Origin: Tubiluchus corallicola
Lineage: Eukaryota; Priapulida; Priapulimorpha; Priapulimorphida; Tubiluchidae
NCBI GenBank assembly: GCA_030141605.1
Contig: JAQGDQ010000032.1
Coordinates: 543,501-598,845, forward strand
DNA: 55,345 bases
Direction of reading: 5' to 3'
How positions within the stretch are numbered: the stretch's first letter is position 1; every line of letters begins with the position of its first letter. The notes beneath the pieces were generated by a model. It was not told where the DNA came from. It saw nothing but the letters and a program-made list of their open reading frames with translations, and did not search any database. Made by a program: the position numbers and the translations under genes. This document shows, one piece after another, positions 33,429 to 45,908 of this stretch.

Positions 33429-34099
33429 AGTGGTACATTGACAATGACAAGCTAGTGGACTTAGCGGACTGAGGAAAACTGGACTGAGGAAAACTGGTCA
33501 TGCTCTAAGATCGCTTAACCTGCTTAAACCACGACATTCGGTTTATTAATGCATTGCATGCCGAAAGGGATGCATAAGGCGAGAATCGCTAATTTTTAAA
33601 GCCAGATTGCATTGCCGCACAAGTGACATCCCAGGAGCACATATTATAACAAAGTAACTCATAGCAAAACTGCAGATACGAACACATAAAATCCAAATGT
33701 CACAGAATCAGCTTGACTGCTTTTTGATAGATATAGCGTATAGACCAATAAGCGAGTAATTTCAGTGAGATAGCGCACCGTATTCAGCATAGTCATAAAC
33801 GTCATTTTACAGCGCACATTCATAATCACAAATGAACTTTGCCCAGTCAAACTGTCGCAGTGCTCTACTCAGGCGTCGCCATTTGAAACTGTTAAGCCTA
33901 CAAGAAAATAGTTCATCGTCATACGCAAATGCTCTGAAAAATTTTAATCCGGTGATTAAACTCACTCGTGATGCAGCTCGTCCACTTATCCGGTACTGCG
34001 GAAAATGCTCACACTTGTCCCTCGATTTTTTCGTGTTTTACTCAGCAAAGCAAAAATGATATGGCTCAAATCAATATTATGGCAAGTTCAGACAAATAA

Positions 34100-34266
34100 A
34101 CTGCTTTCGCAACTTGTTGCAACGTGTGAACGGTTTGGCAACTTCTCTCGCAACTTGTTGTAACGTGTAGATGATTTGGCAACTTTTCTCGCAATTTGTT
34201 GTAACATATGAACGGCTTGGCAACTTGTCTCAGAAAGAAGTTGCGCAACAAGTTGCGAGAGAAGTC
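34100..34266. repeat. 41-bp minisatellite ending in an inverted copy
   Basis: TCGCAACTTGTTGCAACGTG at 34107 recurs at 34148 and 34189 with a 41-bp period, each unit ending in TTTGGCAACTT or CTTGGCAACTT. At about 34236-34264 the unit occurs in reverse orientation (AAGTTGCGCAACAAGTTGCG), so the array closes as a hairpin. GCAACTTGTTGC is itself partly palindromic. The inversion suggests a foldback element or palindromic mobile-element core. Confidence 0.85.
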
Positions 34267-37200
34267 TCTACGTTTGAACGCGCCAGTACATCAAATTTAC
34301 AGAACAAAACCTGACTAGCTGCTATATATTTTGCTTTAAGTTCATTTTTTCTTTAAGTAGTTACTTCGTAGTAAGTCTGTGACAATATGGGCCTGGTTTT
34401 GAGAATGATATACATGAGTGAACGAGTTTTCCATTTTACAACGCATCTATAAAAAGTTAGCTTTAATTCCGACAGTGTAGACAAGATGGGCGGATATCTG
34501 ACAGTGATGAGCGACGGAGCTACGAATAGAGGGAAGCCAATCATTTCTGATAAGATACGTGATTTGGTAACTGTCAGTGAATCTGAGGACTCTCATGTTA
34601 GTCCAGACTAAAAATTAGTAGAAAACACGGGCTAAATCCGCTAATAATAATTTTCTAAATGTTAGGCAAATATTAACGAGATATATTGAGCGTAGAATAT
34701 AGGTTACTCTATTTACCCTAACGGGTTGGTAAATTAGTAGCCTATTTCAAAACTTCTGCATGCAATAACGTCATACTAGCCAGTAACAAAGTGTACTTGG
34801 AAGGGTAGATATTCAGTTATTTCCTTTCTAAAATCACGCGTTTAAAACGTGCCTACCTCATCCCTCATTACTGGGTTTCAGGGACAAATTTCCAATAATC
34901 TATTCGAATTTTCTTAGTTTTCGCTAGGAAATGTGTATGTATTTATATTGGATTTAAGTTATCGCGCATATAGGGTGCAGCATCCGCCAATGAAGCAAAT
35001 GACTGCATGAAAACTCAAAACTAGGTCTTTAAATAAACTATACAAAAGTAAAAGGAAGAACCGGAACTGGATTTTTATGTGACGTCATCATTTGCTAACG
35101 AGTTCCAGCTTTGTCATGCAGTAGATGTATATTAATCTGCAAGGTAAATAAAATGTAAAAGAAAAAACCTCCCGAGGGAAATGATTTCGAGTGAGAACTT
35201 TCTTATTGAGTATCTTCAAGAAGCCAGTTAACAGCGCCATTTCGTTGAAGTCGTCATAGACGCCGTCTCGTACGGCAAGCTTTGTTTTTGGATCACCTCG
35301 TCATTATTGATTCATCATAATGACACTTTTGACTCTACTGGAGCAGGACACAGTATAATATGCAGATCAATAACATCACTAAAGAAAACTGCTCTCAACA
35401 CACCTGAATCTCATCGGAGACGAATTCCACACACAGTTCGACGAGAAACTTAACATTTCATCTTTCAGCTCTAATACACCCTAACCAGATAACTAACAAC
35501 ACGCCCAAGCATACCAACACTCATGTATGCAGCGGAGACAGCAAACACACACTGTGTGCATTGCCAAATCACAGACGCGCAGTGACGAATCACAGCAGTG
35601 TGGGGTCATTCCAGGGCTCTAGTTTTTGTCAGGCAAGCTAGTTGACTATAATGCCATCGAGCAAACAAAATCCTACAGCAGCTCAAGTACCACGCCGTCA
35701 CATTTTGATTTGAGACACGTCTTTATCAACAAGTAAGTTTGCTCACATGTTAACTACATAATATAATGCATACCATGATGTGGCTTTATACACTGGTTGC
35801 GTCCAATAACAAAATACTGCGCGCCAAATTAACAAACGCGATAGACTACTATGTCCTATAAAAACAATAAATATAAAATTAACCAAAATGTCGAGAGAAG
35901 TCCATGCAAAATGTGCTAATAATTCTATAACTGGCGTAAAATGAAAAAAATGGTACTATTTGTCAAAGAAGAAGCTGTTGTCATCGCAATGATGAAGCCA
36001 TACATACGTGCAACTAAGCCTCGATTTAAACTAGTGATGTATGAGAAAATTTACCCCCTAAGCCACGCAGCCAGCTCTCGTTGATTCAGACAGCGGGATT
36101 CAAGTGTATTCGAAAGACTGAAGATCTCTAGTTCAACTCAAGACTCAATTGCAATGTTTCAAATTTCTTTTCTTTAATTATTTCGATTTTTACGATTTAA
36201 ATTTGCTGCGAATGTATACTATGATTTTGCAAAGTTTAATCTTGAGTTATAATTCAGCTCTTATTTGTAGTTTTTTTTAAATAGCAACAACAAAAACATT
36301 TTATACAATGTTGAAATAGTATGAAATGACAAACGCTAATAAATCCATCCACTGACGACCAATAATGCACGAGCATTCTACATGGTCTTTGCTTACTGCT
36401 TCCGAAAATGGTCGTAGTAAACTACCCGTTACAAGATACGACTTTTTCCGTCAATATTACACAGAGAGCTTCCTTATTTTACCGTTTTGTCACAGAATAT
36501 TAGTTTCGTCAAATTGTTTGCCTCACAATAAGTAAATGAGTAAATTTTGTGTTACATCAATTTTGTATTATTTTGTTTGTGTTACAAACCAGCTTCACGG
36601 CGAAACAGACTTGTTTATAAGAGTTACATCGCAAGTGAGTAAACCAAATAATGTTGACTACATAATCATTTACTAATATGTAGATTTAGTAATAACAATA
36701 GTGACTAAGTATCAGTCACTAATCTGTAAACTATTAATAACAGCCGCATCCTGGCACTAGAGCAGGTACCAATAACAAGCTGTTGTTTAAATTTAACACA
36801 CATTTGAAATTTTCATTATTAGAATACTTTAGGTCTAACTTGTGCCATGAAAACCTGGTAGCTTCAAGTTTTCAAATTTTCAAGGTCTTTTAATCTTTTA
36901 AGCAAGAGCCCTTCAGCTGTATTAGTTTACGGTCATCGTATCATATTGACCTTTTACCTACTTTATCCCAAACGGGACATCCTGACAGGAAGTAACTCTT
37001 CTTTCTATCCGCTAAAAAATTAATGTCAGGAACTTGTGAACGTGACGCAAAGAGTTATTTCAATCAATGTGTGTTCTAAATTTACTACATATGTTGCACG
37101 ATTAATGTGATATGATGTATGTGCGTACGTGTAAAACAAATCGAATCAGAGGACAAAATACGTGAAATGTTACTCTGATGGCATAAAAAATATAATGCCT

Positions 37201-37830
37201 CGATGCTGCATAAGCACTATACCGCTGAAGTTGTGTGAAACGTCTTACATGCCATCACTGATTTGAGAGGCCACAAATATAAGAAATAATGAAGAGGTGA
37301 CGACTGAGAAAGGCAACATGCAGCCGCACACACTAATTTGATCTTTTTTACTGTATTAGACTGGCATAAATGTTTTAACCAGAAACTTGATTTCAAACCC
37401 TCTATTATTGCAAATTTTGAACTTTCAGATTCAAATGAAACGGAAAATTACTTAAACGGTTACACGTTAATTGTTTACTAATAATAAGAAAATTGCATTA
37501 TTAATTATTATAAATTTGTTTTCAGAGATATGGTTAAAATGGACTCCATGTGTTGTACCATATGAACATGAAATTTTTTGTGAAATACATACGCCGATTC
37601 TTAATTGAAAGTTAATAACTAATGACGGTATTCAACAAAATTCAACTCAGCAGAAAAACGTAATAGAAAGACTTGAGTACTAACCGAGTCCAACTCCAAT
37701 CAAAAACATTCGAATTTTTTTCATTTCAGCTTCATCTAGTTTCTTATAGTTAATAATTATAGAATTTTATTCCAAATTTTGTACAATATTGAAACGTCTT
37801 TTGAAACTTTCGTTTTCTTTTTTCTTTTAG
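34267..37830. other. gene-poor stretch
   Basis: AT-rich sequence, with a mildly more complex patch at 35170-35620. A perfect CRE palindrome lies at 35080-35087. No repeats, RNA genes or supported exons were recognised. Confidence 0.5.
35080..35087. promoter_or_regulatory. perfect CRE-type palindrome TGACGTCA
   Basis: Third full CREB/ATF consensus in the window. Function is inferred from sequence only. Confidence 0.22.
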
Positions 37831-38120
37831 TTCCCGACTATCTTGAGCAGTAGATCTAGTATTCAAAGTTGGCAACTGGCGAACTTGTTTGGCCTGTCAG
37901 TCAACATACTTCATGTCGAATACTCATGCTAACTTCAGTAAATCTGAACTCTAAATCTTTACCAACAGATGATTTTACAAACATCAGCATGCAAAATAGT
38001 GGGCAGCGCTATTTACCGTATAAGGTCATTATGAACTGTCACTATCATAATATCACAAATTGTCTCCATCATATGGACAAGCTTCAGCGGAAATACTTTA
38101 GCGTCAAGCTGTGCTTGTGA
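37831..38120 (+). other. strong acceptor followed by open frames; weak exon candidate
   Basis: A superb pyrimidine tract (CGTTTTCTTTTTTCTTTTAG ending at 37830) precedes 33 open codons starting FPTILSSRSSIQSWQ to a TAA at 37930. A second frame is open from about 37860 to 38120, about 86 codons including LPTDDFTNISMQNSGQRY. Neither matches a family I know, and the two frames do not join. Low confidence that either is coding. Confidence 0.12.
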
Positions 38121-38940
38121 CAAGCTCTTAGAAGCAACGCACCGCAATTAAGTTGATAAAAATCTTGCAAGACTTCATACGTGTCGTTGAGTCCGAAATA
38201 GCATCTTAAGCCGAAATGTGATAGTGCGGTTGACATTCCTCAGGCTCTTAAGATGACACTCGCCTGGCTGGCTTCTACAGTGTACAAGAGCACTGGCTTC
38301 ACACTATATTACAAGCAGGCACAGCTTAACCTCGTATTTATGTAAGTCGTTCCAAAAATGCACCATGTTTTGCAACGAACGTGTCAAACGTGTTTGAACA
38401 GTTCGAAATTTTCTGCTGGCTTTGTCCGTGTCCCGGATCGATTCAAAAGACGGTTGACAGGCAGGAAAGATGTCGTACAGCGAATATGTCACGTTCGGTT
38501 TAAGCAGGCTGTTATGTGTTAAATAATTTTCACTTTGAATTTTTCATTGTCGTTAATTTCCTGTTTTACTTTTCGGCTACGTAACGCAGAGAGACATAAT
38601 CCGAAACAAAAGCTAGCAAGAGTTTAGATTTAGAAAATTATGTTCAGCAGAACATTATACGCATGAGTAGGACCTAGACCCAGAAATTAATGAATTTTAT
38701 GTTTGCCATGGGATACCTTGTGAAAAAGGATGGTCAGTTTCAGTCAATTTTGAGCGCAAAAACTCTGCATTCACGAAGCCACTATACGAGGTTACACGCA
38801 TCGAATTCGTTGGGAAACTGGAAAAACCTACAATCTAACCAAAGTCTCTTTTTTTCTTTCTTTCGTTGCTTTTCTTAATAAGTCTATATCTAATCTAAAA
38901 ATACCTTCCTTTTTTGTGCATCCTCCAAAATCGGAAGTAA
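38121..38940. other. gene-poor stretch
   Basis: No repeat, RNA gene or supported exon was seen. Confidence 0.55.
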
Positions 38941-39030
38941 AAGAGCTCATTGGTTTCAGTCATATCCCTATATGAGGAAGAGTCATTGGTTTTAGCCATC
39001 TTTATATGACAAACGCATTGACTTTTGGTT
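38941..39030. repeat. 36-bp period degenerate tandem repeat
   Basis: TCATTGGTTTCAGTCAT at 38947 recurs as TCATTGGTTTTAGCCAT at 38983, both followed by a TATATGA word, with a partial third copy (GCATTGACTTTTGG) near 39016. Confidence 0.65.
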
Positions 39031-39889
39031 TCTTTAACAAATTAAAAAATTCTAGATTGCCATGTTAATGGTTATTGTAGTGAAATACGTCACAGGCGTC
39101 TGAGTCGACTTGTGCTCTACAAAATTACTTGGAATATATTCCTGTATTATCAGCGGAAAGTGGAAGCTACAGTTTGAAGACCAAGATAGTAGACCAAATG
39201 TGGTCAGCCACTGTGCGACCTGATACTAAATAACACCGAGGAAACCAAATCAAGCGCAATGTGCTACATATCCTTTCTGCCGTCTAAGGTTTGTAAGTCC
39301 GAGGCGCGCTTATATCATTCCTATGTCAATAAACTTGACATTCATGTCGAAAAATGAATCAGTAGGAAAACTGCGAATCTAATTACAATGATTTATTGGG
39401 TGTTACATCTGTTAGATCATAAGCATAGGCAAAACACTTTGTAGCTAAAATAGGATTGTTGCAAAATAGCTATGTATACTCATTTTTGATTTTAAATGCA
39501 TCCTGGGATTTGTCAATATTTCTGTTCAAGCCCATTAAGTAGCAGCCCTTTCTCTAGTTTTGAGACCATTATACAATTCTCCAAATATAAAACTTACGTC
39601 GTGCAAAAGGCAAAAACATTTATATATATATTAACATTTCGGGCATCAGTTGCAATATTTGTTGAAATTGCAAATCATTTCAGGTCATGTAAATAGTTGG
39701 CCAGGTATAACATGCATGTCCATTACCAAAGCTAAGTCAATCACCCATGTGATGGGGAGATTGTGGGCCTAACGCCAAAATCGAGAGTGTGATTAAGCTG
39801 TGAATAAGGCCGAAAGTGAACCAGTACTAAGACAAGGAATCTCTCTAGTCCCTAACTACAGTCCCTAGTTCAATTAAAGAGCGATGTTA
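39031..39889. other. gene-poor stretch
   Basis: Plain AT-rich sequence with no recognised feature. Confidence 0.55.
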
Positions 39890-40330
39890 CCAATAAGATC
39901 AAAGAAGGTCACCAAGATCAAGTGTGCCCTTTATCACTAAGGCAAGAGCGGGTTTCTTACCAAGAGTGGACCTATTACCAAGGTCAAGATTGGCTTATCA
40001 CCAGAATCAGAGTGGGCCTATCTCCAAGGTCACGTGTGGGCTTGTTATCTAGGCCACCAAAATCACTTGTAACTCCATCACCAAGGAATCAACGGGCCTA
40101 TTACGAAGAATGGGTCTATCACCAAGGTCAAGATGGGCCTATCAGCAAAGTCAAGATGGGCTTATCACCAAGAACCAGAGTGGATCTTTCTCCAAGGCCA
40201 CGTGAGGACATACTACCTAGGGCGAATTGGTGTAACACTATCGTCGAGTAATAAATATGCGTGACACACAGGATGTTTCATCTTATGCGTCCTGTGTATC
40301 ATATATACTATCATCAAGGCCAAGAGAAAA
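39890..40330. repeat. 23/24-bp minisatellite with 167-bp higher-order copies
   Basis: Units of the type ACCAAGGTCAAGATGGGCCT repeat across the block with many substitutions; TCAAGATGGG at 40128 and 40151 are 23 bp apart. A larger segment containing TCAAGATTGGCTTATCACCA (39984) recurs as TCAAGATGGGCTTATCACCA (40151), 167 bp apart, and both continue into CTCCAAGGTCACGTG / CTCCAAGGCCACGTG. The 109-codon open frame here (39922-40251, YQGQD/LSPR-like repeats) is a by-product of the repeat. Confidence 0.85.
40263..40300. repeat. short hairpin at the end of the minisatellite
   Basis: GACACACAGGATG (40263-40275) and CGTCCTGTGTATC (40288-40300) are reverse complements at 11 of 13 positions with a 12-base loop. 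Confidence 0.6.
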
Positions 40331-43300
40331 CTTGCATGAAAGAATATGAGAATAAAAATGTAATTCGAAGGGTTTTATTTGGCAACTAAGCAAGTATACA
40401 AAAACAGGTTACAAGTTCTTTTTTTGCCAGAGTAGAAGCTGCCTCACCATTAACTTAATTCTCAAAAAAGGTCATTTTCTAAAAGCTTAACCTGGATGCC
40501 TGTGAGTGTGTAACATGTATAGCCTAGACTAAAAGCACAGCAACATGACGCCTGACAGGGAGTTTACTGTGTTAACTAACACCACGCCACTCGTCACGAG
40601 TTGGAGCGGCAAATTTTTGGTGCCACGTCCAAAAACAGCTTGTCAAGATGGCGTTTTTTGCATAGTATCAGTGTCACTTGAGACCATGGGAAAGTTTGGG
40701 TAGAAACAGTCCGGTGTCGGAAAGAGTAATCTCGGGGGAAACTAGATCACAGCTTCTTTATAAATTAACTTTCATTGCCTTTATGCACTGAATGTAAGCG
40801 CATTGCTCAAGTTTATAATGACTTCACTCATTTTAGCATTTAAACTATTCTTTTTAACAACCACATTTAAATACGATGATGTGATCCCACGTCACTTTTA
40901 AAATGCCTTTTAACCTTGGGGAAAATAACGATAGATGAACAATTTTGTTGCATTATTGTTATTATTGTTGTGATTAAAAGCTTCTACAGCTAGACAACAA
41001 AAGAGAAAATAGCTAGTAAATTTCAGCAGTGTTTGTCAACTTATTTACTAATTTAAAAATAAAACACACAAATATGAACTCAACAAAATAACTTTAACGA
41101 TAAACAAGCAGATAAACAGACAAAACAAAACAACAAACACAAGAACAAAAATACTATCTTTGTTTACAATCCTATGCATTTGTCATTTTACAACCGCCTA
41201 CTTAATTATTTTTGAACAATAGGTTTGATTAAAAACTAGTTGAACCAATTATTTACCAGTTTGCTTACTCTAAGATATTATTACGATGTGCCACGTATTC
41301 TTTGAAATGCAGCATGATATTAGCTGCTTGAACTGAAGACGCAGAATTACCACTTGCGCATGCTCAGTTCAATTTACGCAATTAACGACTTACCTAAAAC
41401 GTTCGGCGAAATAGTTTCTGAATCGAAGTACACTTCCTAGTCGATAGCTTTAATTGTTCTAACATAAATTTTGTAACCTATCCCAGACGAAAAATCACAG
41501 GCAAATGTTCACACAACAGCTGTTTTCACTTGAAGCTAAATTATAATGTTCGTCGTGTGGTATGCATATGTTTAATTCCAATTGATGTCATCACCAAAGT
41601 GGCTGCTGCTATATGTTCGCTTAATCCCCTAATTAGCGAGTTTAATTTAGTAGGTTTCTTCTATGAGTATTGCTGTAGATTTAATGACACAATAAATAGA
41701 AAATTCGCTTCGAAGAAACCACGTTTTCGGTGCTATGCAGCTGAGTCAGGCGACGGAATTGAGAACGCTGTTCACTGAACACGTCAGAGCTACCTTCTAT
41801 TTCTAGTCACTGCTGTCGTAGAATGGCTATGCTGTGACGGCTGCAGCGGCAGCTAAGTATAGCGTCTTACAGCTCTATTAGTTTACTTGACGCTGCTTTT
41901 CAAAACAGTACTAAAGATCTTGCTAAGAGTATAAATGTACGGTAATATACTTACCAAGCAAGATTTCAACTTATTTGATGGTAATCCTGATTCCTTCAAA
42001 CAATTTTAGATTAGATTAGATTAGATTGGTTTAGATTTTCGCACCTAGAGTGCTTAATATTCACCGACTAATCCAAATAACTTTTCACCAGGCTATAAAA
42101 ATTAATCTTACTTTAGCCTTGACAAAAAGCATGAATCATGTGCTATATGTCATGAAGTGTTCACATGTGTTTAGAGTAAAATCGATTAAATTTTTGGTCT
42201 TTTCTGACGCTGTTAATTCTTTATTTAATTAGTCACAGAACTTGATTTGAACGTGATATATATTGAGTCATTTCAGCTGCAGAGAACTGTTTGAGCGATG
42301 ACGTGTCTCCGGTGTCTGTCTGTCACAACTTGTCTAGCATCTCTTAGGAACATGATAAAATTGTCCCGCAGCAAGCATACGCGTAGGCGTAATGTTAGCA
42401 ATCAGTATGATTTCTTTACAAATATATCACTGTCAGCATCTACTGATTTTAAAATAGCGATACAAAAACACTTCCGTTCGGCAACACTATGGCACATTCT
42501 CAAAAGCTTTTTCACGAAAATTAAGCATATATGACATCTCTGTATAGGAGCTAGCAGAGACCAATCCCTCTGCACTCACGCTGACTGTGAAGTGTCTCGA
42601 ATCCTACAGCACCGTCCGTGTCATGGGAAAAAGCCGTGGTCCTTGAGCATGACTATGTACATAATGAAAAGAGCGATGAAGAGACGCGTTTTCCTCGCCA
42701 CTTAATGTCACTGCCTGTTTGCCTGCGTCATGACAAGATTTTACGCTTGAAAACTTTGTTTAAAGTAAAACATTCCTGGACAGTTTGAAAGCTGCATTCG
42801 TGACAGGCCGACTGTTTAAATCCGACCCCTCACACAGCATCAAGGTCGTGTGAAGAAATGAGTTAAAATCCGATATGCGACTAATTTCGATCGTGCTGAC
42901 ACAAAGTGCGAGAAATAAGCATTGAATAAAATTGACGCAACAGAGAATCCCTAAATAGCGTTGCAGTCAATATTAGTTAATGGAAATTATCCAAAAAGGC
43001 CAGAGAGCTACTTGGATGTAAGGGGTTGGGGGCGGGGGTACACACAAAACAGAGAACCTAAATATGTTTAATAAACAGCACTTGCTGTAACAGGGTAAGT
43101 TTAACAACCTACATTTATAGTTTGAGTAAATTAAGGCATACTCTAAATAAAGAGTTCCACAAAGGAACAGGCCCGGGAAAATATCGCATGAGACGAAAAC
43201 ATTTTTGGTGAAGTTTATTACAGATTTAGGCCTTCTTTCTGAAAACCAACCTTAACAAAGTCTGTAATTACTTTAACGCCCCTTAACAAAAATAATAATG

Positions 43301-44380
43301 AAGAAAAATGCAAAAAAGCGAATCTAGTAACTTAAATGCCACAAACCTACGTAGTACTGAAAAAGATTCAGCATTTTTAGGAACTACAACGTTTCATATG
43401 GTGATCTACAGCCGTGAACTTGTGTTATTTGAAGTCATCTTGTTCTCCTAAATGTTATCAGCATAAAACAAGACAAAATTCCTAAAGTGAAAACCTACAA
43501 ACAAAAATTGTGATGGCAATAAAACTTACTAAAATAACACACGAAAAACTGCCCGCGTGCTAGTTTATTTCCACGACAAATTACAGGGCATTCACTGTAC
43601 ACGTTTATTACACCTTGTAATTGCAGCTTGTGACCTGAAGGCAAAATAAAACATGCCGATAGACAGGTATATAATGACAGCTATCACGAGCCCAGTAATT
43701 AATTTTGCGGCAGCTACATTTGCCGTGCAAGAAAGCAGAATTTTCCTTTCTCAACCCTATTTCACGGCAGTAAAATGAAAAGTTAAATGTGTTCTTTTTT
43801 AGCAGATTTTACTTTATTCGAAAGGAAAAAATGAATGCTAGTAAAAACTGTGTTGCACAAAATGTTTTGAAATCACGTAGACCGGTTCTGTTGCTAATGT
43901 AGCTATTTTAGTTGTATAATATGGGATTAAATGGCAATTAATACAATTAATACGGAGCATAGATTTTGTACAAGATTTTGTAAAGCAAAAGCCCTGAACG
44001 ACGATGTAGTACAGTGAGTTTAGCTGATCTCACCACCATTAAAAAATTCACAATTTGTCACACATGTTATACGAAAGAAGACATTTGTTACGGATAGAAG
44101 TTTTTATCACTTTCAAATATGGTTTTTTTCCGGGCCTATGTAGAAAACTTCCGTTCATTACCATTGACTGTTGGCACGGTATAATTTATCTCATGAAACT
44201 CTTGTGTAATCTGTGTAAATAAGCTGCAGGTCTGTAATTAATTAAGGCTGTCAAACTATTTGCCCTTTATTAGTGCTTTTTTATTTCAGTAATTAGCTCT
44301 TAAAGGCAACAATTAAAAGTCATTTAAAAACTTTGCTTAACAATAATCAGTTTAATGCTTTAATAGGTGCAAGATTTAAA
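40331..44380. other. gene-poor stretch with small simple repeats
   Basis: Contains A-rich CAAA-type sequence at 41105-41155, a short (TTAGA)n at 42006-42027, a palindromic ACTCGTCACGAGT near 40590, and a G-rich run (GGGGTTGGGGGCGGGGG) at about 43022-43038. Open frames of 60-82 codons carry no recognisable domains. No RNA gene was seen. Confidence 0.5.
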
Positions 44381-44446
44381 ATGAAGTCAACAACTTTCAA
44401 AGCTGTTTCTCAGCTCGATGCAGATTTTAAAGGTGCTGCAAAATAA
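44381..44446 (+). CDS. very small open frame, unknown
   Basis: ATG with A at -3 opens 21 codons, starting MKSTTFKAVSQLDADFKG, and stops at a TAA that overlaps an AATAAA. The residue balance looks protein-like, but the length carries no statistical weight. TTTCTCAG inside it could instead be an acceptor for a terminal exon reading LDADFKGAAK. Confidence 0.08.
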   Translation: MKSTTFKAVSQLDADFKGAAK

Positions 44447-44850
44447 AAAATGGCATCGTCACCTTATTGATCTTTTTTGAAGAAGAATGGGTTTTGTGAA
44501 TGTCACAGTGTTTATATTTTCTTTTTGCCGTAAGCTTTATAGCTAATGGGACAACACAATTCTGTGGAAATACAAGAACTTTGTGCAACGTATATTTCAA
44601 AGCACTGCGGTCATTTTGCATATGAAAGTAAGCTTTTAGGCGGTCCTCACCTGTCTCTAGCTTGTAACTGTGTTAGTAACTTGCTGCAAACACCATTTTC
44701 GATCCCGGGCCTTGCAAACTTTTTCGCCCTAATAATTAATCACACAACAATAAGCGCAGCATTAGTCCTTTTACGAGGTGAGGTTCTTTTTAAGATGTCG
44801 TGTTTAACATGCATTAATAAAACGCAAAATGCATGAGTCTTTACTGTAAA

Positions 44851-44919
44851 GCATGTAGAATCGTAGATACATAATGTCTTTCAAAAAACACGACGCCCTT
44901 ATCTTCTGCCATAGAAAAT
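44851..44919 (-). CDS. candidate start of a divergent pair (minus side), unknown
   Basis: The minus strand reads MAEDKGVVFFERHYVSTI from an ATG at 44919 and stops after 23 codons; a possible but weak donor (TAT|GTATCT) lies inside. Start context is poor (T at -3). It is mentioned because another ATG with an acidic/polar N-terminus begins 65 bp away on the other strand across a GC-box-bearing spacer. Confidence 0.1.
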
Positions 44920-44983
44920 TGGCGCGGACGAAAATTAGCCGTGGGCGGAATCGCAGGACAAGCCCAACTAATCTTCAAACGAC

Positions 44984-45067
44984 ATGGCTGAAAACGAGAA
45001 AATGACAGCAGACAATGGGAAAATGACAGCCCCAAATGTAAATGACAGCGGTAAATGTAGAAAATAG
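44984..45067 (+). CDS. candidate start of a divergent pair (plus side), unknown
   Basis: ATG with G at -3 and G at +4 opens 27 codons starting MAENEKMTADNGKMTAPNVN and ending at a TAG; GCG|GTAAAT near 45049-45056 is a possible weak donor in phase 1. The peptide is hydrophilic and looks like a disordered N-terminus. The phrase AAAATGACAGC recurs at a 21-bp spacing (45000 and 45021), so part of the frame could be a small tandem repeat. GGGCGG at 44943-44948 in the spacer is a GC box. Confidence 0.15.
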   Translation: MAENEKMTADNGKMTAPNVNDSGKCRK

Positions 45068-45570
45068 CTTGGTCCTCACAGACAGGCTGTTATGGGTGGC
45101 GCACTTTATCGCCGAAGTGCATTACACACAGTGATTACCTGTGAACCACGCTTTTTGAGTTCATGATTAGCAGTTATTTTAATGATGTGACAATTGTCTT
45201 CACTTCCAATGGGTTTACCGATTGACAAATAAGCAGATTAGCTCATTCTCATACCAGCATTGCGTTTTGCAAAAAATATTATCAGAGGCATTCGTAACCG
45301 CAAGCGAAGCCTAGAAAGATATTTTATTACCAGCGCGATTTCGAGGTAGTTTTACTGTGACAGCATTATGTCCATGTCATGCTTTGTGTTAAATTTGTAT
45401 ACGTAATTGATTTGTCTGTGTACATCTAAATTCGCTATGACAAATCAAAATAAAACATATTATTGATGAATTCAGAACTACGCTATAGTCTGAAGAATTT
45501 TTGCGTCATAAGTATCTAATCATTTTTGTGCACTAGATAAATGTTTGCATAATCTATATATTTGAAGTGA
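45068..45570. other. gene-poor stretch
   Basis: Plain sequence with no recognised feature before the transposon insertion that follows. Confidence 0.55.
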
Positions 45571-45578
45571 TTCTATGG
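45571..45578. repeat. left target-site duplication of the hAT-type element
   Basis: TTCTATGG, identical to 45909-45916 on the other side of the element. Confidence 0.93.
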
Positions 45579-45908
45579 CAGTGGTTCCCAAAGTAGGGGT
45601 AAATTGCCCCCCGGGGGTAATATGGTTTTTTTGGGGGGTAACAGGCACCCCTCTGAAAATTTTCTCGAACGAACCTGCTCACTCAGTAATGAGCAGGTTC
45701 AGTAATTGTAATTCTTGTTTTGGCAACAATACAACAACAACACCTGGAAATTTATTTATGTCACGAGCAAACATAAATAATTTTGCTTACTTGTGGCATA
45801 TACGTGTGTTTACTTTTTGAGTTGGAGAAGTAGTACTAGGTGGGGGGTAATGGACACGACTGGGTTTCCCGATTTGGGTAACGGTCCGAGAAAGTTTGGG
45901 AACCACTG
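45579..45908. mobile_element. non-autonomous hAT-type DNA transposon (MITE), 330 bp
   Basis: The ends are perfect 14-bp terminal inverted repeats, CAGTGGTTCCCAAA at the left and its reverse complement at the right. The flanking 8 bp TTCTATGG are identical on both sides (45571-45578 and 45909-45916). An 8-bp target duplication and CA(G)...(C)TG ends are diagnostic of the hAT superfamily, and this terminal sequence resembles Charlie-like members. Near each end a GGGGTAA word recurs (about 45615, 45635, 45843, 45876), as expected for subterminal transposase-binding sites. An 11-bp internal hairpin lies at 45671-45681/45690-45700. No transposase frame is present, so the element was mobilised in trans. 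The intact duplication suggests moderate age. Confidence 0.93.

Noticed and set aside
39922-40251. 109-codon frame with YQGQD and LSPR repeats
   Set aside because: By-product of the 23/24-bp minisatellite; the frame shifts between 23- and 24-bp units and the repeats are too diverged.
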